Program-made: the position numbers and the translations under genes
In this document: piece after piece, positions 1 through 7,583 of the stretch
Layout of the letters: every line of letters starts with the position of its first letter
Position numbering within the stretch: position 1 is the first letter of the stretch
The notes under the pieces: generated by a model
Seen by the model: only the letters and a program-made list of their open reading frames with translations
What the model was told of the DNA's origin: nothing
Databases searched by the model: none
NCBI GenBank assembly: GCA_029255365.1
Contig: JAPFQF010000052.1
Coordinates: 1-64,000, forward strand
Direction of reading: 5' to 3'
Origin: Candidatus Nitrosopumilus sp.
Lineage (GTDB): Archaea; Thermoproteota; Nitrososphaeria; Nitrososphaerales; Nitrosopumilaceae
DNA: 64,000 nt

Positions 1-696
1 CGCCGTTCTTTTCAATAATCCGCATGATGCTGTCCCTGGTAATCCCCTCCAGTCCTCCTGCTGAGAGTGGGGGAGTCTGAATGACGTCGTCTTTGATGAT
101 GAAAATATTCTCGGCGCTACCTTCTGCAACTTTGCCCTGATGGTTTAACATGATTGCCTCGTCATATCCGTTTTCCAATGCCTCCATTCTTGCAAGAGCG
201 GCATTTGCATAGTTTGATGCAGCTTTTGCTTGCATTGGCTGTGACCTTGAATCAATTTTGGTCCAACTGGACACTTTGCATTTTGATCCTGAAAATTTAC
301 CTGCTTTTGATTCGCCCATCTTCCATTCCCAGCAGGAAATTGAAACGTCTACTTTGTTAGTGGTAGGGGTCAATCCCATTGTCCCATATCCGTAATACGC
401 CAACGGTCTGATGTATGCTTCTTTGAGTCCTCCAACTTTTACGGTTTTTATAATTGCGTCTGAGATTATTTTTTTAGAGAACTGCATTTTCATCGAATAC
501 AGTTTTGCAGATTTGAACAATCTGTCGACGTGCTCCGGCAATCTAAAAATTGCCGATCCACTTGGAGTGTCATAGCATCTGATTCCCTCAAAAATTGATG
601 TCGAATAATGTAATGCGTGAGTTAACACGTGAACTTTGGCGTCTTTGAACGGTACTAGTTTTCCATTCATCCATATTTTACCAATTTCTATCATAG
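1..696 (-). CDS. ilvE: Branched-chain amino acid aminotransferase, 3' end outside the window
   Basis: PLP-dependent class IV aminotransferase for the last step of Ile/Leu/Val synthesis, in the cytosol. The ATG at 696 opens 232 codons that run off the left edge without a stop, so roughly the last 70 residues are missing. Seen: FEGIR near residue 38, the PLP-lysine context QAKAASNYANA, then EGSAENIFI and GLEGITRDS near the cut end, all diagnostic of the family. The start is supported by the N-terminal pattern IWMNGKLVPF, which matches the paralogue at 47479-48396. Two BCAT-type genes in one window suggest either redundancy or that one acts on another substrate (for example D-amino acids or aminodeoxychorismate); the motifs here do not decide this. 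Confidence 0.93.
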
Positions 697-792
697 GAGA
701 GCAAAAAATCTATGCTAATTTAAAGAATTATCTTTATTTGCAGATTTTGGCAATATCTGAAACTACATATCTGATTAATTCCAGTTCCTGGC

Positions 793-999
793 ATGGAGTG
801 GATTTTGGGTTTTGCAGGAATTGCCTGTCTCGTAACGGGCTTGCTTGGTCAGGCATTTGAAATGAGAAAGATTCGCCTGACTACCTATAAGGATAATAGT
901 TTCGGCCCGGTCAATATTTTCCTCGATAAGAGGAATTTCAAGTGGTATGCCCTCTTGGGTATTGGAGTTGTTTTTTGGTACGCAGCTGAGCGTATGTGA
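793..999 (+). CDS. Small membrane protein of unknown function (68 aa)
   Basis: I do not recognise the family. The protein has two hydrophobic stretches, about residues 2-20 (after MEW) and 50-65 (YALLGIGVVFWYA), separated by a basic, polar middle with RKIRLTTYKDNSFGP. This suggests a two-segment membrane hairpin. It stands alone, divergent from ilvE and convergent with lysC. The ATG at 793 is the only reasonable start in this frame. An overlapping frame at 636-860 has no protein-like character. Moderate confidence that it is a real gene, because the hydrophobic and polar segments are cleanly partitioned. Confidence 0.6.
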   Translation: MEWILGFAGIACLVTGLLGQAFEMRKIRLTTYKDNSFGPVNIFLDKRNFKWYALLGIGVVFWYAAERM

Positions 1000-1002
1000 T
1001 AT

Positions 1003-1016
1003 GATCTATATAGATC
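1003..1016. repeat. Perfect 14-bp palindrome GATC-TATATA-GATC
   Basis: The 14 bases are identical to their own reverse complement and contain a TATATA core. The site begins four bases after the stop of the small membrane protein gene, in a gap between convergent genes. The TATATA could serve as Box A for a transcript starting near 1035, or the palindrome could bind a dimeric regulator. Both readings are inference. Confidence 0.5.
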
Positions 1017-1039
1017 AGGTCTAAATACTAGAAATTCTA

Positions 1040-1140
1040 ACCTAATGTATCGCGTGTTTTGGGTAACGCCGGACTGAATCTAGATAATGGTCCAAGAATA
1101 AACCCATGAAGGCGTTTACAGGAGCAATCCCGTAACGACT
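1040..1140 (+). ncRNA. Candidate structured small RNA
   Basis: This gap between the convergent genes ending at 999 and 1149 is visibly richer in G and C than other intergenic DNA here. AACGCC at 1065-1070 can pair with GGCGTT at 1111-1116, enclosing GGAC (1071-1074) paired with GTCC (1090-1093). An alternative hairpin pairs GCGT (1052-1055) with ACGC (1066-1069), which would exclude the first stem. A TATATA box lies at about 1007-1012. No open frame of note is present. I cannot assign a known RNA family, and the strand is inferred only from the upstream TATA element. Confidence 0.35.
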
Positions 1141-1148
1141 CTCTTTAA

Positions 1149-2564
1149 CTAAATAAAATTAATCTTTGATATCTCTTGGTGGATTGCCTTGATGGCTTTT
1201 GTGATGTTGTTGTCTGAATCTTCTACGACGATAATTATTCTCGAAGTCTCTTCTTGCGCGTCCATGTTCAATATGTTTAATCCTGATTCACCGATCTTTG
1301 CACTAGTTCTTGAAACTACTTGTTGAACTCGCCACATCTCATCTCCGATCAATGTTATGACTCCCCTGTTGTATGTCATTGTGGCAAGTGAATCAAATGC
1401 CAAAAGATATTTTTCATTTCTTTTTACATATTCTCCGTCTAAAAACAAGATTCTGGAAAATTCCAGGCCATCCTTTGTAAATGGTGATAGGATGACAAAT
1501 TCGCTATAGTGCTTGTCTTTTTCTAAGGATGTCAGTAGTTTTTGAATACATCTGGTTTCAATTCTAAATATGGCGCAATTCTCCTTCCCCGTTACTATTT
1601 TTATCGGATGCCCTTTCTGTTCCTCCAGACTTCTCTTTATTGTGGTGATTTTCCCTGGGTTTTTCATATTGGTAATTGTAATTGGCATGTCCACGCCATT
1701 CTCTACAATTTCTTTTATTGCTATTGGATCCAAAATCTTCATCCCAAACATTCCTGCAAGTCTTGCCTCGTTGTATGACAACTGGATGACTTCTCTTAAT
1801 TCAGAGTCCACGATTTTTGGATCTGCTGAGACCACCGCGCTGTCTTTTTCAAAATCTATACTAGTTTCATATTTTTTATGAAACAATATCCCTAGATCTG
1901 CCGCAGTCCTATCTGAACCTCCGCGCTCGTATGTGGTGGGGATATTGTTTACTGTTTTTCCGATAAACCCTCCAATTGTTACTACCTCGTTTTTTTCTAC
2001 CAACTCTGATATCTTGCTAATTTTTTCTCTGGACTCTGCTATGAGAAAATTTGTAAATTCGATATTGTTATCAGTGATAATTGGCCAATTCTCAAATTCG
2101 ACTGCTTCGGATGTGATGCCGTTGCTTTTTAGAATGTGATTCATCACATGTGACATCAAAATTTCTCCTGAAAATGCCAATGCCTCAGATCTTGTCTTGT
2201 CTGCAAATTCTTTGTTCTTTAATGCCTCGTCCAGTGCTTTTTGCACTTTTTCTAGATGCGAATCAATGGTTTTTTTGCATTTTTCTCTGTTTTTATCATC
2301 AACCATTTCCAGAATTTTTTGATAGGTTGATTTTACAATGTCTAATGATGGCGTTATCCCATTTTCTGCATTTCTGCCCTGCTCTAAGACTATGTCAGTC
2401 AACGAGCGCTTTATTTCATTGTGGATTGTTAGCGGTGCCGAAAAAACTGCAATGACTTTGGCACCTGTTTTCAAATCAATGATGCGCTGAATAATTTTTG
2501 GTATGGTTTCGCCATTTGGACCTATTGCGCTGCCGCCAAATTTGGCAACTATTAGCTTAGTCAT
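1149..2564 (-). CDS. lysC: Aspartate kinase
   Basis: Phosphorylates aspartate, the committed step toward lysine, threonine and methionine. The 471 residues match the monofunctional family. The kinase core has KFGGSAIG at about 8-15 (canonical KFGGTSV), GGFIGKT near 198 and the nucleotide/substrate loop GGSDRTAADL near 216, then SADPKIV and the GMKILDP segment. The C-terminal third, from about residue 320, reads as two ACT domains, including SRTSAKIGESGLNILNMDAQ, so feedback control by lysine or threonine is expected from family knowledge. It is followed downstream on the same strand only by the gap at 1000-1148; the glycosyltransferase gene lies 30 bases upstream and may be cotranscribed. Confidence 0.95.
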   Translation of the reverse strand: MTKLIVAKFGGSAIGPNGETIPKIIQRIIDLKTGAKVIAVFSAPLTIHNEIKRSLTDIVLEQGRNAENGITPSLDIVKSTYQKILEMVDDKNREKCKKTIDSHLEKVQKALDEALKNKEFADKTRSEALAFSGEILMSHVMNHILKSNGITSEAVEFENWPIITDNNIEFTNFLIAESREKISKISELVEKNEVVTIGGFIGKTVNNIPTTYERGGSDRTAADLGILFHKKYETSIDFEKDSAVVSADPKIVDSELREVIQLSYNEARLAGMFGMKILDPIAIKEIVENGVDMPITITNMKNPGKITTIKRSLEEQKGHPIKIVTGKENCAIFRIETRCIQKLLTSLEKDKHYSEFVILSPFTKDGLEFSRILFLDGEYVKRNEKYLLAFDSLATMTYNRGVITLIGDEMWRVQQVVSRTSAKIGESGLNILNMDAQEETSRIIIVVEDSDNNITKAIKAIHQEISKINFI

Positions 2565-2594
2565 AGTATTTTATCAAATTCAATTTGCCTTCTA

Positions 2595-3626
2595 TTAAGC
2601 ATTTGATTGACAATCTGCCAATTTCTGAATAATCTTTGATGCTACTTTGGCACCGTCCGTATTGGTTGGATTTCTCTTTGCTTCGAGTTTTTCTAAAATT
2701 AATTTTCCTAGTCTGCCGATGTCTTCAAAGACAAACCCCTGCCTTTTTGCATTATCTTCTTGCTCAAAATGTCCTTTGATGGGTATGAAAATTGCCGGTG
2801 TCCCGTAAGCGTTAGCCTCATCTATGGTTGATTTTCCAGCCAATGATATAACCAAATCTGCTGCAAAAATCAGCTCATGTAGATTATCCACAAATCCCAA
2901 ATTTTTTACATTTTCAAATTTTTTGTTTATTGCCGGACCTGACACTACGACAACCTCCAGATCTTGATTGATTTTTAAAATAGCTTTCAATGCTTTCTCA
3001 ATTAGAAATAACCCCGCATCTGTACCTCCTACTGATATGACTACGGTGTTTTTTTCAAAAGAAAATTTCTTTCTCAATTTATCTCTTGCAAGGTCTGTCT
3101 GTCTTACTATGGGGCCGACTCTTTTGATGTTGCCTTGCCCCTCTCCATCTTCAGGAACGATTACAATGTCGCATTTTTTGACAATTTCCTGCATTGACTT
3201 GTTCATCTTTTTTTCAATGAATGATGCTATTCCTTTAGTGAAATGAGTTTCTAGCACATCCGTAATCAGAACTGTTGGAATCTTCATCCCTTGTGCAACA
3301 GTCAGTGACGCAAAATCCTCATCACTGATTACCAAATTCGGTTTGTCTTTTTGAATGATTTTCTGTGAAATATTTTTACAATCTCTGTAGTATTGATAGT
3401 AATTCCACAACCACTTTGCTGTATTCTTTAATGCCCCGTTCTCAATTATGAATGTCGGTGGATTGTATGCGTCTTGTACGTTGTAGTCTAATTTTTTTAG
3501 AATTTTTGCAGCGCCACTCCCAGTGATAAAATTTGTTGAGATGCTTTCAAAATTATTTACAATTGCAATATCTCGAGTCACATGACCTAGTCCAATTGGG
3601 CTGGAAAAAAAATTGCAAACATTCAT
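2595..3626 (-). CDS. MurG/UGT-like glycosyltransferase (GT-B fold)
   Basis: Probable sugar transferase using a nucleotide-sugar donor. The N-terminus has a Gly-rich loop with GLGHVTRD at about residues 12-19, typical of the GT-B acceptor domain. A second Rossmann domain starts near 190 (KNTVVISVGGTDAG), and the donor-binding region near 265-290 has ISLAGKSTIDEA followed by IPIKGHFEQEDNA, the layout seen in MurG and related UDP-glycosyltransferases. Archaea of this group lack murein, so a role in glycolipid or protein glycosylation is inferred; acceptor and donor are unknown. The length of 343 residues is normal for the family. Its start lies 79 bases from tRNA-Val, in divergent orientation. 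Confidence 0.8.
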   Translation of the reverse strand: MNVCNFFSSPIGLGHVTRDIAIVNNFESISTNFITGSGAAKILKKLDYNVQDAYNPPTFIIENGALKNTAKWLWNYYQYYRDCKNISQKIIQKDKPNLVISDEDFASLTVAQGMKIPTVLITDVLETHFTKGIASFIEKKMNKSMQEIVKKCDIVIVPEDGEGQGNIKRVGPIVRQTDLARDKLRKKFSFEKNTVVISVGGTDAGLFLIEKALKAILKINQDLEVVVVSGPAINKKFENVKNLGFVDNLHELIFAADLVISLAGKSTIDEANAYGTPAIFIPIKGHFEQEDNAKRQGFVFEDIGRLGKLILEKLEAKRNPTNTDGAKVASKIIQKLADCQSNA

Positions 3627-3705
3627 GATATTCTTGATTTTCTACCAAATTTCTAGATTTTCTCTTGTCTCAAAGTTTAAATGGATTTTACCAAGGTAGG
3701 TTTCT

Positions 3706-3780
3706 GGGCTCATGGTCCAGGTCGGTTATGACGTCGCCCTTACACGGCGAAAATCCGGGGTTCAAATCCCCGTGGGCCCA
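3706..3780 (+). tRNA. tRNA-Val (anticodon TAC)
   Basis: A 75-nt cloverleaf. The acceptor GGGCTCA pairs with TGGGCCC (one G-T pair), the anticodon stem is TCGCC/GGCGA with loop CTTACAC (anticodon TAC), and the T arm is CGGGG-TTCAAAT-CCCCG. The discriminator is A and CCA is not encoded. A Box A-like GTTTAAATG lies about 30 bases upstream. Confidence 0.97.
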
Positions 3781-3783
3781 TTT

Positions 3784-4275
3784 TTATCCTATTTTACAGC
3801 AGCTTTTACTTTCTAGTCCTTTTGTAATCCACCAAATTGAAAAAATCAAAACTCCTACTGAAATGAATTTCAATTCCAATCCCTGCATTGGAAACAATGA
3901 CAATCCACCAACTGCGCCTAAAATCACTGCCAGAGGTGCAGTGCATGCTGGACAACCTGGAGTGAATGCTGCAAATGCTCCACCTAATATGGCTGATGAA
4001 TTTGTTTTTACAGAATTCATCATCTTCATTCTCTTTATTTTAAATGCCATCATTGCAAAATTGATTCCAGCTAGTGCGGAAATTCCTATTGTTAATCCAA
4101 CTGATGCTATAATGTAATAAGGCATTATCTCCATTGTAGTACTCAAATGTGAAGCCATCATTGACATTGTTAAAAAATAATAAACTATTCCTAACCCTGT
4201 ACCGCTAATTATTGCAATGGCGGCATATCTTTTTGTTGTTAACACATTTGAAATTAATTGAAATTTACTTTCCAA
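3784..4275 (-). CDS. Four-helix membrane protein with a CPAC motif
   Basis: I do not recognise a named family. About four membrane segments are visible (residues 18-40, 50-78, 93-125 and 135-150), with a conserved-looking FTPGCPACTAPLAV inside the third. The CxxC within a membrane helix after Pro-Gly recalls redox-active or metal-handling membrane proteins, but no DsbD or VKOR signature can be completed. The C-terminus has CC before KIG. The gene ends three bases from tRNA-Val, convergent with it. A longer frame on the other strand (3665-4117) runs through the tRNA and is not a gene. Confidence 0.75.
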   Translation of the reverse strand: MESKFQLISNVLTTKRYAAIAIISGTGLGIVYYFLTMSMMASHLSTTMEIMPYYIIASVGLTIGISALAGINFAMMAFKIKRMKMMNSVKTNSSAILGGAFAAFTPGCPACTAPLAVILGAVGGLSLFPMQGLELKFISVGVLIFSIWWITKGLESKSCCKIG

Positions 4276-4356
4276 GTAGTTTCATTCACAATTCATCATA
4301 TTTTAACTATCTTTGATTAACCAAAGATTATTAGCCATAAATGACTCTTCAAAAAT

Positions 4357-4608
4357 ATGACTGAGTTTTCATCAGAAGAAAAAACTATTCTTGTTCAATA
4401 TGGGATAAAAAAATATGAAAATGAATCAATTGTGAATGAAAAACTAAAGGCCATTCTATCTGAAAAAGATATTCAAAGAAATATCGATACTCTGATTGGA
4501 ACTCAACGCGTTAGACGTATTGGACCTGAAATTCTTCAAAATAATGAAAGTCACACTGAATTGCCAGATCTCCCAGAAAATCTAAAATCTATTATTGATA
4601 CACTTTAG
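4357..4608 (+). CDS. Small acidic protein, unknown function (83 aa)
   Basis: A short, charged, mostly helical protein with no membrane segment, cysteine or recognisable motif. The middle (VNEKLKAILSEKDIQRNIDTL) could form a helix-turn-helix-like bundle, but I cannot support DNA binding. The ATG at 4357 follows the AT-rich stretch ATTAGCCATAAATG. Forty bases separate it from the secreted protein gene on the same strand. Probably a lineage-specific protein. Confidence 0.6.
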   Translation: MTEFSSEEKTILVQYGIKKYENESIVNEKLKAILSEKDIQRNIDTLIGTQRVRRIGPEILQNNESHTELPDLPENLKSIIDTL

Positions 4609-4648
4609 ATGAAGAATTCTTAAATTACTGCTATTTCCTGATTCAAAT

Positions 4649-5101
4649 GTGAATAAGATTATTTTATTTTCAAGTCTTTTGATTTTGACTTTTCTTTTGA
4701 CATTTTCAATAGATTCTGCATTTGCACATCCTCATTCCGGTCAAGTGCTGATTAACGGCCACACACATGAGCCTCAAACTGAAATAATTTCATTAAATGG
4801 GATGATAGCCCTTGAAAAATCAACAATATTTTTCCATTCTCCTGCAGAAAACTCCTTGCCGTGGGCATTTGTTGAAGGAAATATTTCAAACCATGTTGAA
4901 GGCTATCCGGTAATAATCCAAATTTTTAAAAATAATGAAGCAGTACATTTTGCTCAGACAAATGTAGAAGAAGACGGCGACTACGAGTACAGGTTCCGAG
5001 TTTTAAATTCTGATGGTGGCAGTACAACTAAAATCTTTGATGGGGATTATTTGGTAAAAATCTTCAAAGTTGTATATCTGAATCAAGAAAGTGTAATTTA
5101 G
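4649..5101 (+). CDS. Secreted protein with a cleavable signal peptide, function unknown
   Basis: The start is GTG at 4649: the ATG two bases upstream is followed at once by a stop in its own frame, and a Box A-like CTTAAATTAC sits about 26 bases upstream, fitting a leaderless transcript. Residues 1-25 form a signal peptide (ILFSSLLILTFLLTFSIDSA followed by FAH). The mature part has His-rich AHPHSGQVLINGHTH and then what looks like a beta-sandwich (NISNHVEGYPVIIQIF; NVEEDGDYEYRFRV), as in extracellular domains of other thaumarchaeal exported proteins. The N-terminal histidines could bind metal. It overlaps the convergent radical SAM gene by four bases. Confidence 0.78.
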   Translation: MNKIILFSSLLILTFLLTFSIDSAFAHPHSGQVLINGHTHEPQTEIISLNGMIALEKSTIFFHSPAENSLPWAFVEGNISNHVEGYPVIIQIFKNNEAVHFAQTNVEEDGDYEYRFRVLNSDGGSTTKIFDGDYLVKIFKVVYLNQESVI

Positions 5102-5979
5102 AATCCACGTAGTCCTTCTGGACGTACCATCTCTGGATGTTGTTTCATCCATTTTACTTTCTCTAGCATCTCTTGCTTGTCTTGAGGGAAAGTTCCCTTT
5201 ACAGTATATGCATTAGAGCCATGATTTACTCTAAACACAATTTCTTCTTTTGTTTCAATTTGATTAATCAAATCATAGAGTTCTTCTAATGATTCATCAT
5301 CACTAATTTTAACAAATTCACCTTCATACTTGTCGATGAATTCTTGTTTAATTCCATTTTCTAGATAGAGTGTTAATGCGCCAACATAATGAGGCGAACA
5401 CGCACTGATTACTTCTGCAGTTCCTTTGATGTGATCTTTTGAATATTTTTTCCCTCCTAGTCCTAAAATTACCATACATGACATTACATATCCTGCATCT
5501 TTTGCTTTGTTTACTGATTTGATAATCGTTTTTGCAACTGCCCCCTTTGTTACTTTTTTTAGAACAATATCTGAACCACTTTCAATTCCTAGATAAAACA
5601 TATCTAGTCCTGCTTCATTCATTTTCTTTAGTTCTTCAGATGTTTTCTTTAGAATATTCATAGGCATTGCATAACAAGAAATTCTTTCAATGTTTTGGAA
5701 TTTTTCTCTAATGTATTTTATAATTTTAATCATGTATTCGGAATCAAGATTCAATGCATCTCCATCTGCAAGAAATACTCGTCTAGTTTCAGGAAGATAA
5801 CCTGCCATCATGTCAATTTCTGCCTTAACATCTTCCCATGATCTTTCAGAATATTCTTTTGATCTATACATATCACAAAATGAACATTCGTTAAATGAAC
5901 AACCTAATGTTACTTGGAAAATTAATGATTTAGCTTCTGATGGTGGTCTATACAGAGGTGCATCATAGTTTAACATCAT
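5098..5979 (-). CDS. Radical SAM protein with a CX4CX2C cluster motif
   Basis: A radical S-adenosylmethionine enzyme. The cluster-binding segment GCSFNECSFCDMY at about residues 26-38 has the spacing C-X4-C-X2-C instead of the textbook CX3CX2C; this spacing is known in a subgroup of archaeal and bacterial radical SAM proteins. Further landmarks are FLADGDAL near 89, FYLGIESGSD near 150 (SAM ribose site) and MVILGLGG near 190. The 293 residues are a bare core with no B12 or SPASM domain, so the substrate cannot be read. The stop overlaps the stop of the convergent secreted protein gene (TTAG at 5098-5101). Confidence 0.85.
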   Translation of the reverse strand: MMLNYDAPLYRPPSEAKSLIFQVTLGCSFNECSFCDMYRSKEYSERSWEDVKAEIDMMAGYLPETRRVFLADGDALNLDSEYMIKIIKYIREKFQNIERISCYAMPMNILKKTSEELKKMNEAGLDMFYLGIESGSDIVLKKVTKGAVAKTIIKSVNKAKDAGYVMSCMVILGLGGKKYSKDHIKGTAEVISACSPHYVGALTLYLENGIKQEFIDKYEGEFVKISDDESLEELYDLINQIETKEEIVFRVNHGSNAYTVKGTFPQDKQEMLEKVKWMKQHPEMVRPEGLRGF

Positions 5980-6082
5980 TTTCTAGTTCATTCAAATTTG
6001 ACTGATTATGTTTTTTATACTTTCTACTATTGTTTATCATAGAATACATTTTAGTAGTAAATGAGAAGAAATTCCATAACTT

Positions 6083-6385
6083 ATGGCCGACGATCCTGAT
6101 GCAAAAAGACTGCTGTGGTTTGTATTTGCAGGTTCGCGGGGGGGCCTGAACCGATTAAAAATAATTTCAAAATTAAAGGAAAATCCGTTTAACATCAATC
6201 AGCTGGCAAAGGAATTGGGTCTTGATTACAAGGCCATACAGCATCATGTACGGATATTAGAAAAAAATAACATGATCAGTAAAGTTGGAGAAAAATATAA
6301 TGTGAACTATTTTATCTCAACTTTTCTTGAAGTCAATATGGGGATATTTGAAGAAATTGAAGGAAAATTGGACAAAAGTAAATAA
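6083..6385 (+). CDS. Winged-helix transcriptional regulator (ArsR-like)
   Basis: A 100-residue DNA-binding protein. RLKIISKLKENPFNINQLAKELG and then DYKAIQHHVRILEKNNMI form the classic helix-turn-helix and recognition helix, and VGEKYNVNYFI forms the wing. There is no metal-binding cysteine pair, so an ArsR-type metal sensor is unlikely. It lies 25 bases upstream of a small membrane protein gene and probably shares its transcript, a layout in which the membrane partner may tether or signal to the regulator (inference). Confidence 0.85.
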   Translation: MADDPDAKRLLWFVFAGSRGGLNRLKIISKLKENPFNINQLAKELGLDYKAIQHHVRILEKNNMISKVGEKYNVNYFISTFLEVNMGIFEEIEGKLDKSK

Positions 6386-6409
6386 AAGATCCCGAGGTGT
6401 TTTACACTA

Positions 6410-6694
6410 ATGGAATCCACTTCTCTAGTGCTGTCTATTGTTTCAATTGCAAATATGGGCATACTTGGAATTCTAATCTGTATATTTGGAAAAATGTATG
6501 GAAAGACTAGAGCCCAGATTCCATTAGGCATGATAGTTGTTGCAGGGATGTTATTTTTACACAACGTGATTGGCGCATGGACCTATTTCTCGATGGAAAT
6601 GATTTTCTCTAATGAAATATTTCCATATATGTTAGGGGTGGGAATTGCTGAACTTGCAGGATTAATTATATTCCTAAAAATTACTTTGGACTAG
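6410..6694 (+). CDS. Three-helix membrane protein, partner of the winged-helix gene
   Basis: 94 residues with three hydrophobic helices: about 6-28, 36-60 and 72-92. A basic loop, KMYGKTRAQ, lies between helices 1 and 2, suggesting it faces the cytoplasm. No motif identifies a function. It directly follows the winged-helix regulator and precedes another membrane ORF that seems frameshifted, so the three could form one unit. Confidence 0.72.
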   Translation: MESTSLVLSIVSIANMGILGILICIFGKMYGKTRAQIPLGMIVVAGMLFLHNVIGAWTYFSMEMIFSNEIFPYMLGVGIAELAGLIIFLKITLD

Positions 6695-6729
6695 TCTTAG
6701 TTTAATTGTAACAAAAAATATTCCAAAAC

Positions 6730-7174
6730 ATGTTTACAAGAATATCTAAAACTTAATAAAAATATTCTAATAGCATTTGCAGCATCAATAATAATTTCAG
6801 CTATAATTGCCCAAGTTTTATCTGATCAAGATGATTATCTAAACACCACATATACAACAATTGCAGATTATGTAATTTATTTTTCAGTTTTTAGCAGCCT
6901 GTTTTATCTGGATAGCAGAAAAAAATATCATCTAGAATCTGGTGGATCTGACACAGCAAAACTGAAACGGGATTTAAAAAAATTAATTACTTCATTAGGA
7001 ATTGCTGAAGTAGTTTACACCGCAGTAAGATGGGCATTACAGTATTATTTTCTAACAATAAACTATGACCCATATCTGGCATCAATCGCATCGCAAGGAA
7101 TCTCTACAATTATTTACATGATAGTGCTAAATCTCACTGTGAAGATAACGAGGTTGTATAAAGATGGGAATTAA
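6730..7174 (+). CDS. Four-helix membrane protein ORF with a probable frameshift near its start
   Basis: From 6701 to the TAA at 7172-7174 one frame stays open for 157 codons and encodes four clear membrane segments (LIAFAASIIISAIIAQVL; DYVIYFSVFSSLFYL; GIAEVVYTAVRWALQYYF; ISTIIYMIVLNLTV). It contains no ATG, GTG or TTG until close to its end. An ATG at 6730 begins MFTRISK in another frame, and removing one A from the run of four As at about 6748-6751 would join it to LNKNILIAF. So either the gene carries a one-base frameshift (mutation or sequencing error) or it uses a non-standard start. Its end overlaps the RNase HI start by 11 bases. Coordinates assume the frameshift reading. Confidence 0.6.
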
Positions 7175-7520
7175 CATCTACGTCGATGGTTCCGGTGGAA
7201 CTAATAGTGGATTCGGCTACTTTGTAAAAGAAACCGGAGAATCCTTTTATGAAAAAAAACCTGAACTTACAAACAACCAGGCTGAATATCTGGCAATAAT
7301 TTCCGCATTAAACAAGTATGCTGATTCTGACGAAGAAATTACAATTTACAGCGATTCTAAGAATACTGTAAACCAACTAAACCACGAATTTGCAATAAAT
7401 AATGAGGAATTGAGAAACCTGGCTCGAGAAGCATGGGGAATCATTGGGGTGTTTTCTAATTTATCCATTGTTTGGGTTCCCAGGAAAGAGAATTTGGCAG
7501 GAAAAATGTTGGGAAGCTAA
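7164..7520 (+). CDS. rnhA: RNase HI-like protein
   Basis: RNase H fold, 118 residues, the size of a compact archaeal or bacterial RNase HI. Three of the four catalytic acids are visible: Asp in VDGSGG (about residue 8), Glu in NNQAEYLAI (about 40) and Asp in YSDSKNT (about 64). Where the fourth is expected (usually ENxxAD), this protein has ENLAGKMLGS and then stops, so the last Asp is absent. It should cut the RNA strand of RNA-DNA hybrids if active. The ATG lies inside the end of the preceding membrane ORF, suggesting translational coupling. Confidence 0.85.
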   Translation: MGINIYVDGSGGTNSGFGYFVKETGESFYEKKPELTNNQAEYLAIISALNKYADSDEEITIYSDSKNTVNQLNHEFAINNEELRNLAREAWGIIGVFSNLSIVWVPRKENLAGKMLGS

Positions 7521-7583
7521 AAACACGAGATCAGAAATTTTCGAGAATAACTTTATTATACAAAATCTCAGATCCAACTTAAC

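Noticed and set aside
636-860. 74-codon plus-strand frame
   Set aside because: Overlaps the start of ilvE and the small membrane protein gene in another frame, with no coherent segments.
3665-4117. Open frame of 150 codons on the plus strand
   Set aside because: It reads through tRNA-Val and is antisense to the CPAC membrane protein, whose hydrophobic pattern is far more protein-like.
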